DNA of 8,296 nt from an uncultured Christensenella sp. (GCA_910579785.1 CAJTVJ010000044.1:1-8296), one strand, 5' to 3'. Shown: positions 1-5,384, counted from the stretch's first letter. The notes: generated by a model from the sequence alone, not told the origin. Made by a program: numbers and translations.

Positions 1-23
1 ATCACTTTACAAAGCAAAGTGAT
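1..23. other. Perfect hairpin at window edge
   Basis: ATCACTTT at 1-8 pairs perfectly with AAAGTGAT at 16-23 across a 7-nt loop. No T-run follows on the plus strand, so a Rho-independent terminator is not supported. It may be the edge of an element or gene lying to the left of the window. Confidence 0.35.
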
Positions 24-49
24 TGCTAAACATACAGTCGGGTTCCGCC

Positions 50-141
50 CCTACCGACCAAACGAAAATGCACGCTTGCGCTACATTTTGTCGGTACTTA
101 TTTAACTCGTTGAGACCTCTCCGCTTCGGTCGAGGTGACCA
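50..141 (+). repeat. Dispersed repeat, left copy (inverted partner at 8205-8296)
   Basis: These 92 bases match the reverse complement of 8205-8296 with four mismatches (at 78, 125, 127 and 134). The unit is itself built of dyads: ACCGAC at 53-58 faces GTCGGT in the mid-90s with AAAATG/CATTTT inside, and ACCTC faces GAGGT around CCG-CTT-CGG at 115-136. No reading frame is apparent. The structure suits a REP- or MITE-like non-coding repeat. Its family is not recognised, and outer boundaries cannot be fixed because the right copy is cut by the window end. Confidence 0.8.
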
Positions 142-165
142 CATAGAGAAACAAAAGAGTAAATA

Positions 166-194
166 AAAAAAGAGCCTAAGCAGTCTCTCTTTTT
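166..194. terminator. Possible bidirectional terminator
   Basis: AAAAAGAG at 167-174 can pair with CTCTTTTT at 187-194 around a 12-nt loop, giving an A-tract/T-tract hairpin that reads as a weak terminator on either strand. It lies beyond the stronger tRNA terminator, so it could be a backup for it or serve a plus-strand transcript from outside the window. The stem is AT-rich with few GC pairs. Confidence 0.3.
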
Positions 195-201
195 ATGATG
201 A

Positions 202-221
202 CAAAAAGGCGCATTCGCCTT
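202..221 (-). terminator. Rho-independent terminator of the tRNA-Pro gene
   Basis: Read on the minus strand just after the CCA end of the tRNA, AAGGCG-AATG-CGCCTT forms a 6-bp stem with a tetraloop, followed by a T-run (TTTTTG). Position and structure fit a short intrinsic terminator for a single-gene tRNA transcript. Confidence 0.7.
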
Positions 222-223
222 AA

Positions 224-300
224 TGGTCTGAGTGACAAGACTTGAACTTGCGGCCTCTAGACCCCCAGTCTAGCGCGCTACCAAACTGCGCCACACCCAG
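224..300 (-). tRNA. tRNA-Pro, anticodon GGG
   Basis: The minus strand folds into a complete cloverleaf. The acceptor stem CTGGGTG (300-294) pairs with CACTCAG (234-228), with one G-T wobble. The D stem is GCGC/GCGC with loop AGTTTGGTA. The anticodon stem is CTAGA/TCTAG with loop CTGGGGG, putting anticodon GGG at 266-264. The T arm is GCAAG-TTCAAGT-CTTGT. The A73 discriminator is followed by an encoded CCA (226-224). C1-G72, A73 and G35-G36 are the usual proline identity elements. The GGG anticodon reads CCC and CCU codons. It is transcribed alone from the promoter at 335-363 and ends at the hairpin at 202-221. Confidence 0.95.
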
Positions 301-305
301 ATAAC

Positions 306-333
306 TTAGCAAGTCAAATGTTTTGACTGCTAA
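306..333. other. Dyad in the tRNA-Pro leader
   Basis: TTAGC-A-AGTCAAA at 306-318 faces TTTGACT-GCTAA at 322-333 across loop TGT, giving 12 pairs with one bulged A. On the minus strand it lies between the predicted start (about 328) and the tRNA 5' end (300), so it would form a hairpin in the precursor leader, or act as a protein site overlapping the start. Confidence 0.5.
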
Positions 334-334
334 A

Positions 335-363
335 ATTATATATCATAATTGATAATATTGCAA
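335..363 (-). promoter_or_regulatory. Promoter of tRNA-Pro
   Basis: On the minus strand a -35 TTGCAA (363-358) and a consensus -10 TATAAT (340-335) are separated by exactly 17 bp. The predicted start, near 328, gives a leader of about 28 nt before the tRNA. The hexamers are identical to those of the divergent GH3 promoter. Confidence 0.75.
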
Positions 364-457
364 CAAATATTTAAGGTATTTTACAAAATTGTATTTTGAA
401 AGTAAAGCTTATGGAAATTTCAACGACATATTATGTAATAATATTTTGCATAAGTAA

Positions 458-486
458 TTGCAACAAGGAAAAGTGTCTTGTATAAT
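458..486 (+). promoter_or_regulatory. Promoter of the GH3 gene
   Basis: TTGCAA (458-463) and TATAAT (481-486) are 17 bp apart, a near-consensus sigma-A promoter. The predicted start is near 493, leaving a leader of about 54 nt before the ATG at 547. No operator-like dyad or catabolite-response site is obvious in the leader. Confidence 0.75.
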
Positions 487-546
487 TAAATAGAGAATAT
501 GCGTAGACGTTGACGTGCGTTGAATATAAAAGAGGGAAGGTGTAAG

Positions 547-2997
547 ATGACAAGAATAATTGACAAAATCATATCGAAGATACAAAAAATTGTAAACCAA
601 GCCAACGGCAATTCTGTAAGTCAGGAGATGAATAAGGCTGTCGGCGAGAGGTACGTTACGCCGGGTATGCCTCAGCTTGTCAGACAAGCGAGTGCAGAAA
701 GTATAGTAATGTTGAAAAACGACGGAGTTTTGCCGCTCAAATCTACGGACAGGGTATCTATATTCGGAAGATGTCAGATAGATTATTTTTACGTCGGTTA
801 CGGCAGCGGCGGAGACGTAAAGCCGCCTTATAAGATAAGTTTGTTGCAGGCAATGCAAGAGGGCGAGGCGCAAGAGAAGTGGCAGTTAAATCACGACTTG
901 GCGCAGACCTATCAGACTTGGCGGGACAAAAAGGAAAATCAGCCATTTGACGGTTGGTGGGGACATTGGCCGATGAATTATCCCGAAATGCCGCTCGACG
1001 GGGATTACGTAAGAGAGTGCGCAAAGTCAAGCGACGTAGCCGTTGCGGTCATAGGCAGAGCGGCGGGCGAAGACAGAGAGAATACACTTGAAAAGGGCAG
1101 CTACTATCTCACTGACGAAGAAGTGTCTATGCTTGACAAAGTGACGGGCGCATTTGAAAAAACTGTCGTCATTATGGACTGCGGCAACATCATGGATATG
1201 TCCTGGGTAGAAAAATATTCCGATAAATTGTCGGCTATATTATTTGCATGGCAAGGCGGTATGGAGAGCGGACATTCGCTTGCCGACGTGTTATGTGGGG
1301 ATGTATCTCCAAGCGGAAAGATGCCCGACACTGTGGCAAGGAGATATGAAGATTATCCGTCGTCTGATTGTTTCGGCGCGCTTGACTACAATGAATACAG
1401 AGAAGACATATACGTGGGCTATCGCTATTTTGAGACTTTTGCAAAGGACAAGGTGTTGTATCCTTTTGGCTACGGTCTGTCGTATACTCAATTTGCTATC
1501 GGCGTAAAGGAGTTTTGCGCGCAAGATGGCAAAGTAAATTGCACGGTCGAGGTGACCAATGTCGGAGATAGGGCAGGCAGAGAAGTAGTGCAGATGTATG
1601 TATCGTGTCCGCAAGGTAAGTTGGGCAAGCCGTCGCGAGGTTTGGCAGCTTTTCAAAAGACGAAGACATTGCAACCCGGGGAGCGCGAGGTATTGCAACT
1701 GCAATGCGACTATTACGACTTTGCAAGTTTTGACGATACGGGTGATAGCGGCAACTTAAACTCTTTCGTTCTCGAAAGCGGAGAGTATAATTTCTTTGTC
1801 GGCAACAGCGTACGCGCGGATATGTCAGCAGGCAAATTAAAGCTGAATGAGAATATAGTATTTGACAAATTGAACAGCATATGCGCGGTAAAAGATACGT
1901 TTGACAGATTTAAGGCTGTCGAAGAAAACGGAGAACTAAAACTGACAAAGCAGCCGCTTGCCGTCGGCAATGACGGTATGAGAGAACGCATACTTGCGCA
2001 GTTGCCTAATGAGATAGAATACAAAGGCGGTCAAGGACATTTATTTGCAGACGTGGTCAGCGGAAAGATAGATCTCGATACTTTCATATCTCAGCTTGAC
2101 GACAAAGAGCTTGAAGCTTTGACAAGGGGCGCAGGCGGTATGAATTATCCCAACGGCGTCGCCGGTAACGCAGGCGCGTACGGCGGAATAATACCGTCGC
2201 TGAGACAAAAGGGAGTGCCGGAGATAATCACCACGGACGGACCGTCGGGCATAAGAATAGGCAGATATACGGCGTTGCTTCCCTGCGGCACCGCGCTTGC
2301 GGCGACCTGGGATAGCGATTTGGTCAATAGACTTTATCAGACGCTCGGCAGGGAAATGTGTCATTACGGCAGCGACGTGCTGTTGGGCGCAGGTATGAAT
2401 ATTCACCGCAATCCACTTTGCGGCCGCAACTTTGAGTATTTTTCCGAAGACCCCATACTGTCGGGCAAGATGGCAAGCGCGTTTGTCAACGGTATTCAAT
2501 CGACAGGCAAGGCGGCTTGTCCAAAACACTTTGCCTGCAACAATCAAGAGAGCAACCGTATACGCAACGATTCAAGGATATCCCAACGCGCATTGAGAGA
2601 GATATATCTCAAAGGCTTTGAAATATGCGTCAAAGAGAGCCGCCCGCTCAATATCATGACGAGTTACAACAAGATCAACGGAGTATGGTCGCATTACAAC
2701 TACGACCTTGCGACTGTCGTGCTTAGAGAAGAGTGGAAATGGCAGGGGCTTGTCATCACCGATTGGTGGCTTAGAAAAAGCGCAAGTCCTGAGTTTCCAA
2801 AGCTGAAAACGCACGCTTACCGAGTGAGAGCGCAAGTCGACGTATTTATGCCGGGAAATCACAGCAGGACCAACGGAAAGTATAAGAGCGACGGTACGTT
2901 ACTTGCCACGCTGGGCAAGAGCGGCGGTATCACGAGAGGCGAGTTGCAGCGCACTGCAAAAAATCTGCTGTCAGTCGCTATGAAGATTAAAAAGTAA
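547..2997 (+). CDS. Glycoside hydrolase family 3 with permuted domain order, probable beta-glucosidase
   Basis: This 816-aa enzyme should release terminal beta-linked sugars from short oligosaccharides. No signal peptide is visible, so it is probably cytoplasmic. The domain order is reversed from ordinary GH3. The alpha/beta sandwich comes first (about 45-300), with a GEDRE motif whose E175 is the likely acid/base. A fibronectin-III-like domain follows (about 325-425), and the TIM barrel comes last (about 490-816). The barrel carries TTDGPSG (D564), GRNFEYFSEDP (626-636), PKHF (K660, H661) and VITDWW, with D739 as nucleophile. Reversed GH3 enzymes are known from Ruminococcus albus and Butyrivibrio fibrisolvens, and the length fits that group. 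The ATG at 547 is preferred over an in-frame TTG at 520 because GGGAAGG at 534-540 is correctly spaced. Sugar specificity cannot be read from sequence. The gene looks intact and monocistronic. Confidence 0.92.
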   Translation: MTRIIDKIISKIQKIVNQANGNSVSQEMNKAVGERYVTPGMPQLVRQASAESIVMLKNDGVLPLKSTDRVSIFGRCQIDYFYVGYGSGGDVKPPYKISLLQAMQEGEAQEKWQLNHDLAQTYQTWRDKKENQPFDGWWGHWPMNYPEMPLDGDYVRECAKSSDVAVAVIGRAAGEDRENTLEKGSYYLTDEEVSMLDKVTGAFEKTVVIMDCGNIMDMSWVEKYSDKLSAILFAWQGGMESGHSLADVLCGDVSPSGKMPDTVARRYEDYPSSDCFGALDYNEYREDIYVGYRYFETFAKDKVLYPFGYGLSYTQFAIGVKEFCAQDGKVNCTVEVTNVGDRAGREVVQMYVSCPQGKLGKPSRGLAAFQKTKTLQPGEREVLQLQCDYYDFASFDDTGDSGNLNSFVLESGEYNFFVGNSVRADMSAGKLKLNENIVFDKLNSICAVKDTFDRFKAVEENGELKLTKQPLAVGNDGMRERILAQLPNEIEYKGGQGHLFADVVSGKIDLDTFISQLDDKELEALTRGAGGMNYPNGVAGNAGAYGGIIPSLRQKGVPEIITTDGPSGIRIGRYTALLPCGTALAATWDSDLVNRLYQTLGREMCHYGSDVLLGAGMNIHRNPLCGRNFEYFSEDPILSGKMASAFVNGIQSTGKAACPKHFACNNQESNRIRNDSRISQRALREIYLKGFEICVKESRPLNIMTSYNKINGVWSHYNYDLATVVLREEWKWQGLVITDWWLRKSASPEFPKLKTHAYRVRAQVDVFMPGNHSRTNGKYKSDGTLLATLGKSGGITRGELQRTAKNLLSVAMKIKK

Positions 2998-3023
2998 AAT
3001 GTATTATAATTTCCAAAAACTAA

Positions 3024-3050
3024 CTATCGCTTGCGATAAGCAAGCGATAG
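3024..3050. terminator. Hairpin between convergent GH3 and XRE genes
   Basis: CTATCGCTTGC (3024-3034) pairs perfectly with GCAAGCGATAG (3040-3050) around loop GATAA, an 11-bp stem. On the minus strand it is followed by TTAGTTTTTGG, so it reads as the XRE terminator. On the plus strand, 26 bp after the GH3 stop, no T-run follows, so it would be a weaker terminator or an mRNA-stabilising 3' hairpin. Confidence 0.75.
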
Positions 3051-3057
3051 AGTATTA

Positions 3058-3267
3058 TCAACTGAAAAAATTGTTTCTTCCCAAGATATAATCGGCGGAT
3101 ACTTCAAAATAATCCGCAAGCTTAACGATATAAGAAGCTTTCGGTTCGTTGACGCCGCGTTCCCAAAAGTCAATCGCCTTTTGGCTTACGCCTATCGCGT
3201 CGGCAAGTTTTTTTTGAGAAATGTTTTTTTCAAGTCTCAATTCTTTGATTATTTCGCCTATATTCAT
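3058..3267 (-). CDS. Small XRE/Cro-CI-family helix-turn-helix regulator
   Basis: This 69-aa protein is essentially one HTH_3 domain. IIKELRLEKNISQKKLADAI spans helices 1-2, GVSQKAIDFWERG holds the recognition helix, and the EPKASYIVKLADYFEVSADYILGR tail completes the five-helix Cro/CI fold. It should bind DNA as a dimer and has no sensor or oligomerisation domain. It lies divergent from a strong promoter carrying two matching palindromes (3307-3322, 3337-3352), the usual layout of an autoregulating repressor and its target. No Shine-Dalgarno precedes the ATG. A TATAAT at 3279-3274 lies 6 bp upstream of the ATG, suggesting a leaderless message. The ligand or signal is unknown. Confidence 0.9.
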   Translation of the reverse strand: MNIGEIIKELRLEKNISQKKLADAIGVSQKAIDFWERGVNEPKASYIVKLADYFEVSADYILGRNNFFS

Positions 3268-3273
3268 ACCAAT

Positions 3274-3279
3274 ATTATA
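3274..3279 (-). promoter_or_regulatory. -10 element of the XRE gene (leaderless start predicted)
   Basis: A consensus TATAAT on the minus strand ends at 3274, so transcription should begin at or next to the A of the ATG at 3267. The -35 is poor (CAAGCA at 17 bp spacing). The region overlaps the -35 of the divergent promoter, which makes mutual interference plausible. Confidence 0.5.
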
Positions 3280-3299
3280 AAATATATATATTTATTTGC

Positions 3300-3329
3300 T
3301 TGACACAAGAAGAAAACTACTTATATAAT
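3300..3329 (+). promoter_or_regulatory. Strong promoter of the short structured transcript
   Basis: Consensus TTGACA (3300-3305) and TATAAT (3324-3329) are separated by 18 bp. Start is predicted near 3336. The spacer is almost entirely occupied by the palindromic site at 3307-3322, so a bound repressor would exclude RNA polymerase. Confidence 0.75.
3307..3322. promoter_or_regulatory. Operator-like site O1 (imperfect palindrome)
   Basis: AAGAAG-AAAA-CTACTT matches the perfect site O2 except for one base in its left arm. It lies between the -35 and -10 of the plus promoter and next to the XRE promoter. The probable ligand is the adjacent XRE protein, by position and by analogy with Cro/CI operators. 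Confidence 0.65.
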
Positions 3330-3335
3330 AAGTGC

Positions 3336-3456
3336 AAAGTAGAAAACTACTTCAAATTAGACAACTCCTCCTTTGGAGTCAGTGTATAATTGTGACATTC
3401 ATCGGTCAATTTTTTTGTCACACAGAAAGGCCGCAGATAACTGCGACCTTTTTGTT
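3336..3456 (+). ncRNA. Predicted ~120-nt structured small RNA with an anti-Shine-Dalgarno loop
   Basis: A consensus promoter and an intrinsic terminator delimit about 120 nt containing four consecutive hairpins. H1 is AAGUAG/CUACUU at 3337-3352. H2 is ACUCC/GGAGU at 3364-3379. H3 is UGUGACA/UGUCACA at 3391-3397 and 3416-3422. H4 is the terminator. H2 presents CUCCUCCUUU (3365-3374), complementary to ribosome binding sites, including all eight bases of AGGAGGAG before the small gene at 3596-3709. C-rich loops of this kind are how several Gram-positive sRNAs block translation. No known RNA family is recognised. The only frame crossing it starts at a GTG at 3332 with no ribosome binding site, so coding is less likely. 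Exact ends are inferred. Confidence 0.5.
3337..3352. promoter_or_regulatory. Operator-like site O2 (perfect palindrome)
   Basis: AAGTAG-AAAA-CTACTT is a perfect 16-bp dyad at the predicted transcription start. Its centre is exactly 30 bp from that of O1, about three helical turns, so both sites face the same side of the DNA and could be bound cooperatively. In the RNA the same bases make a 6-bp hairpin at the 5' end. Confidence 0.7.
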
Positions 3457-3459
3457 TTG
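3426..3459 (+). terminator. Rho-independent terminator of the short transcript
   Basis: GGCCGCAG (3429-3436) pairs with CTGCGACC (3441-3448) around loop ATAA with one C-A mismatch. AAA/TTT pairs extend the base, and the T-rich tail TTTTTGTTTT follows. It lies about 95-120 nt after the promoter at 3300-3329. Confidence 0.75.
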
Positions 3460-3468
3460 GCAGACAAA

Positions 3469-3500
3469 CAAGATTTTAAAGAATTTCCATAAAAATCTTG
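3469..3500. other. AT-rich inverted repeat
   Basis: CAAGATTTT (3469-3477) and AAAATCTTG (3492-3500) are perfect inverted copies around a 14-nt loop. It lies between the sRNA terminator and the 32-aa ORF. Read on the minus strand, TTTGTC follows, so it might weakly terminate transcription of the 37-aa gene. Confidence 0.35.
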
Positions 3501-3523
3501 AAAGCTTTTTAGGAGAAAAATCT

Positions 3524-3622
3524 ATGAAAATACTGTATGTCTGCCTTGGCATAGGTTTTATTTACGCTATGCCCTTTGCTCTTTGCAGTAAAAGGTTATT
3601 CCTTGTTGCAACCGCAATTTGA
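3524..3622 (+). CDS. Possible 32-aa hydrophobic peptide
   Basis: The ORF begins MKILYVCLGIGFIYAMPF, continues with ALCSKR and ends LFLVATAI. A good AGGAG (3511-3515) sits 8 nt before the ATG. Residues 3-21 could form one membrane-spanning helix, followed by the charged SKR. It carries an internal 7-bp dyad (GGCATAG/CTATGCC, 3548-3573). No promoter of its own is clear, and the sRNA terminator lies upstream. Its last 27 bases overlap, in antisense, the end of the 37-aa gene. Short hydrophobic peptides facing an antisense transcript occur in type I toxin-antitoxin systems, but that reading is speculative here, and a chance ORF is also possible. Confidence 0.35.
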   Translation: MKILYVCLGIGFIYAMPFALCSKRLFLVATAI

Positions 3623-3709
3623 GCAATTTTTTGTTTGAGACTTAGCTGAGCCGCTTGTCTTACTTCTTTGAGAATTAGACTGCATGCTACGTTTAGTATT
3701 TTTTGCCAT
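3596..3709 (-). CDS. 37-aa basic Ser/Asn/Lys-rich peptide with C-terminal cysteines
   Basis: The protein starts MAKNTKRSMQSNSQRSKTSG, continues with SAKSQTK and ends NCSNCGCNKE. A strong AGGAGGAG (3720-3713) precedes the ATG at normal spacing, the best evidence that it is translated. It is low-complexity, highly basic and hydrophilic, with no membrane segment. The ending holds three Cys in CxxCxC, which could bind metal or be redox-active. Short Lys/Asn/Ser-rich peptides ending in Cys seem familiar from Clostridia, but no function is recognised. Its ribosome binding site is exactly complementary to the predicted sRNA loop at 3365-3372. Its 3' end overlaps the 32-aa ORF on the other strand. 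Confidence 0.65.
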   Translation of the reverse strand: MAKNTKRSMQSNSQRSKTSGSAKSQTKNCSNCGCNKE

Positions 3710-3780
3710 AATCTCCTCCTATATTTTTGCAACCACTGAGTGATTACATTAGTATTGTGTACCGTTTGCGGCGGAGTATA

Positions 3781-3795
3781 CCATCATGATGATGG
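3781..3795. other. Short dyad after the M1 peptidase gene
   Basis: CCATCA-TGA-TGATGG forms a 6-bp stem 23 bp beyond the peptidase stop codon. No T-run follows on the minus strand, so it is at best a 3'-end hairpin rather than a clear terminator. Confidence 0.3.
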
Positions 3796-3817
3796 CAAAA
3801 TATGGATATCGTTTTAT

Positions 3818-5245
3818 TTATACGCTGGCGATCCAATTTTTCATAAGCGTGCTTGCCCCTTCAAAGGAGCCTTCAAGGCAGGCATACAGATTGTCGGGAG
3901 TTGCGATGGCGAATTTGTACGTCGCGTAATAGCTCTTCAACGCCTCTATCACGGCTTGTTTGCCAATCGTATCTTGCATATACTTCCACATCACAAGCGA
4001 CTTATTGTAAGTGAGATTGGTGTAATAATAGTTGCTTGGAAAGTCTTTGAGCTTGCCGCCAAGTTTGCCTTTGGCGCTTTCGCCGACAGAATTTTGTATG
4101 TCGATAAATCTGTGGAACTGCGTATATGCGTCGCCCATCATAAGCGTCGAATAATCAAGGTTGTCGGTGTTGACGAAATAGAGGTACGTCGAATAATTGG
4201 TCAAGCCCTCGTCTTGCCAAGCGTCGGTAAGATTGTTGCTGCCGACTGCGCCGTACCACCATTGGTGCGCGATCTCGTGCGCGACGACTTCTTCATAAGT
4301 CGTGCCGCTCAACGCTTCGTTTATCACGCACAGCGCGCCGTATTCCATGCCGCCGGCGACAAACGGCATATCGGCGATCGCAAGCGTGTCGTATGCGTAT
4401 GCTCCAAAGAGTTTGCCGTAAGTGTCCAAAGCCCTTTGAGCAAATTCCAAGGTTTGGCTTTTTTCTCCGAGATAAGATATAGTCACGCCGCTGTGTTTGA
4501 CGCTCGATTTATTGAGAGTCGGCGAGAGTATCAAAGCAAAGTCTCTGATGTTTTCAGCCTTTGACGTAACAAAGTCTTCGTTTTCTTGCGTCTTTTTGCT
4601 GTCTTTGCCGCTTGCGACATACTGCCAACCGCTTGGCAGATTAAAGGTCACTTGATAATTTGCGGCGTCGGAAAAATACGGGTCGCCGATAGGGCAGTAT
4701 TCGTCATACGTCCATTCTCCGTTTTGCATTGCGCACAGCATAGGATAAAATCCGCTGAGCGAGATACCTCTGTCGTTGAATCCGTACCTGCCGTTGGTAT
4801 TTGGCAAAGTCAGCTCATACTTCATGTCTACCGTGATTTTTTCGTCGGGGAGCAATGGGGTCTTTAAATTGACGGTCAATAAATCGCTTTCAAAATCAAA
4901 AGACCAATCTTTAAAATCTCCGTACACCTCTTCCAACTTAAACTCGCCGAAGCTGATACCGTTGGGGAAATAGTCGTCCTGCTCTTCGGGCGTGCAGGTC
5001 AACGGCTTTTTGCTGTCGAAAGCGTTGGCATATACGTTAAATTTGAGATTGTCAAGAGGTATGCCGTAATTATTGACGACGTCGACTTGTTGTTGACAAG
5101 ATACGTTGCAGCCGTCGTCGATATTGAGGTCCAACCAAATCTTGTACGTCGTTGAATCAATCGATTGCGCGCAAGACGTGGCAAGCGCGAGGGAGCATAT
5201 CAATATTGATATAATTAGGATAATAGATAAATACTTCTTTTTCAT
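3818..5245 (-). CDS. M1-family metallopeptidase, predicted lipoprotein
   Basis: This 475-aa zinc peptidase should remove N-terminal residues from peptides outside the cytoplasmic membrane. Residues 1-24 form a signal peptide (MKKKY, then an Ile/Leu-rich core) ending ATSC with C25 as the likely lipidated Cys. The lipobox is imperfect, so cleavage by signal peptidase I is possible. A beta-rich N-terminal domain (about 30-230) precedes the gluzincin catalytic domain. Visible motifs are GGMEYG (298-303, the GAMEN exopeptidase motif), HEIAH (323-327) and E346 exactly 18 residues later, giving HEXXH-X18-E. Y413 in YNKS is the probable transition-state Tyr. The protein ends after the helical part of the catalytic domain, lacking the large C-terminal domain of full-length aminopeptidase N, as in other short bacterial M1 enzymes. 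The ATG at 5245 is chosen because it begins the signal peptide. An upstream ATG at 5308 would add 21 residues. Neither start has a Shine-Dalgarno. Confidence 0.92.
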   Translation of the reverse strand: MKKKYLSIILIISILICSLALATSCAQSIDSTTYKIWLDLNIDDGCNVSCQQQVDVVNNYGIPLDNLKFNVYANAFDSKKPLTCTPEEQDDYFPNGISFGEFKLEEVYGDFKDWSFDFESDLLTVNLKTPLLPDEKITVDMKYELTLPNTNGRYGFNDRGISLSGFYPMLCAMQNGEWTYDEYCPIGDPYFSDAANYQVTFNLPSGWQYVASGKDSKKTQENEDFVTSKAENIRDFALILSPTLNKSSVKHSGVTISYLGEKSQTLEFAQRALDTYGKLFGAYAYDTLAIADMPFVAGGMEYGALCVINEALSGTTYEEVVAHEIAHQWWYGAVGSNNLTDAWQDEGLTNYSTYLYFVNTDNLDYSTLMMGDAYTQFHRFIDIQNSVGESAKGKLGGKLKDFPSNYYYTNLTYNKSLVMWKYMQDTIGKQAVIEALKSYYATYKFAIATPDNLYACLEGSFEGASTLMKNWIASV

Positions 5246-5250
5246 ATCAA

Positions 5251-5256
5251 ATTTTA
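5251..5256 (-). promoter_or_regulatory. Possible -10 of the M1 peptidase gene
   Basis: TAAAAT on the minus strand ends 5 nt before the ATG at 5245, which with the lack of a Shine-Dalgarno suggests a leaderless or very short-leader message. No convincing -35 is present 16-18 bp upstream. Confidence 0.3.
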
Positions 5257-5260
5257 TGCG

Positions 5261-5329
5261 TATATCGGCATATATATGATATATCGGCGAATGCGATTGC
5301 AAAGTCATTTATTGATGGCATATGCCGAT
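5261..5329. repeat. Cluster of ATCGGC repeats between divergent genes
   Basis: TATATCGGC occurs at 5261-5269 and again at 5280-5288, 19 bp apart. ATCGGCATAT at 5264-5273 recurs inverted at 5320-5329, where it overlaps the 10-bp palindrome GGCATATGCC (5317-5326). Repeated half-sites upstream of the peptidase start could be regulator binding sites. The regulator is unknown. Confidence 0.4.
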
Positions 5330-5354
5330 GGAAAAAATATGTAGTATTTGCAAA

Positions 5355-5384
5355 GTTTTGCTCTTGACATATAAGTTGCAAAAC
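5355..5384. promoter_or_regulatory. Inverted repeat around the -35 of the SPFH operon
   Basis: GTTTTGC (5355-5361) and GCAAAAC (5378-5384) are perfect inverted copies. They are separated by 16 bp and centred on the end of the -35 hexamer, a position suited to a repressor operator. Confidence 0.4.

Noticed and set aside
1..300. A tRNA-targeting integrative element next to tRNA-Pro
   Set aside because: No integrase, no duplicated tRNA end and no attachment-site direct repeat are visible. The flanking repeats are inverted and do not include tRNA sequence.
409..873. A 154-aa minus-strand reading frame across the GH3 promoter
   Set aside because: It covers a textbook promoter and the start of the GH3 gene on the opposite strand and has no domain signal.
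1544..1558. A 15-base stretch inside the GH3 gene identical to 127-141 of the left repeat (CGGTCGAGGTGACCA)
   Set aside because: It encodes the conserved V-E-V-T-N strand of the FN3-like domain in frame, and similarity does not extend to either side, so it is coincidence rather than a repeat insertion.
3332..3622. A 96-aa plus-strand reading frame starting at GTG 3332
   Set aside because: Its start has no ribosome binding site, it begins before the predicted transcript start and it runs through four hairpins and a terminator. Only its last 32 codons, behind AGGAG at 3511, are plausible.
3740..4564. A 274-aa plus-strand reading frame
   Set aside because: It lies opposite the M1 peptidase, which carries complete catalytic motifs and a signal peptide. 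The plus frame shows no recognisable domain.
5261..5288. A possible CRISPR-like array (two TATATCGGC copies)
   Set aside because: There are only two 9-base copies with a 10-base gap. Repeats and spacers are far too short, and no cas gene is present.
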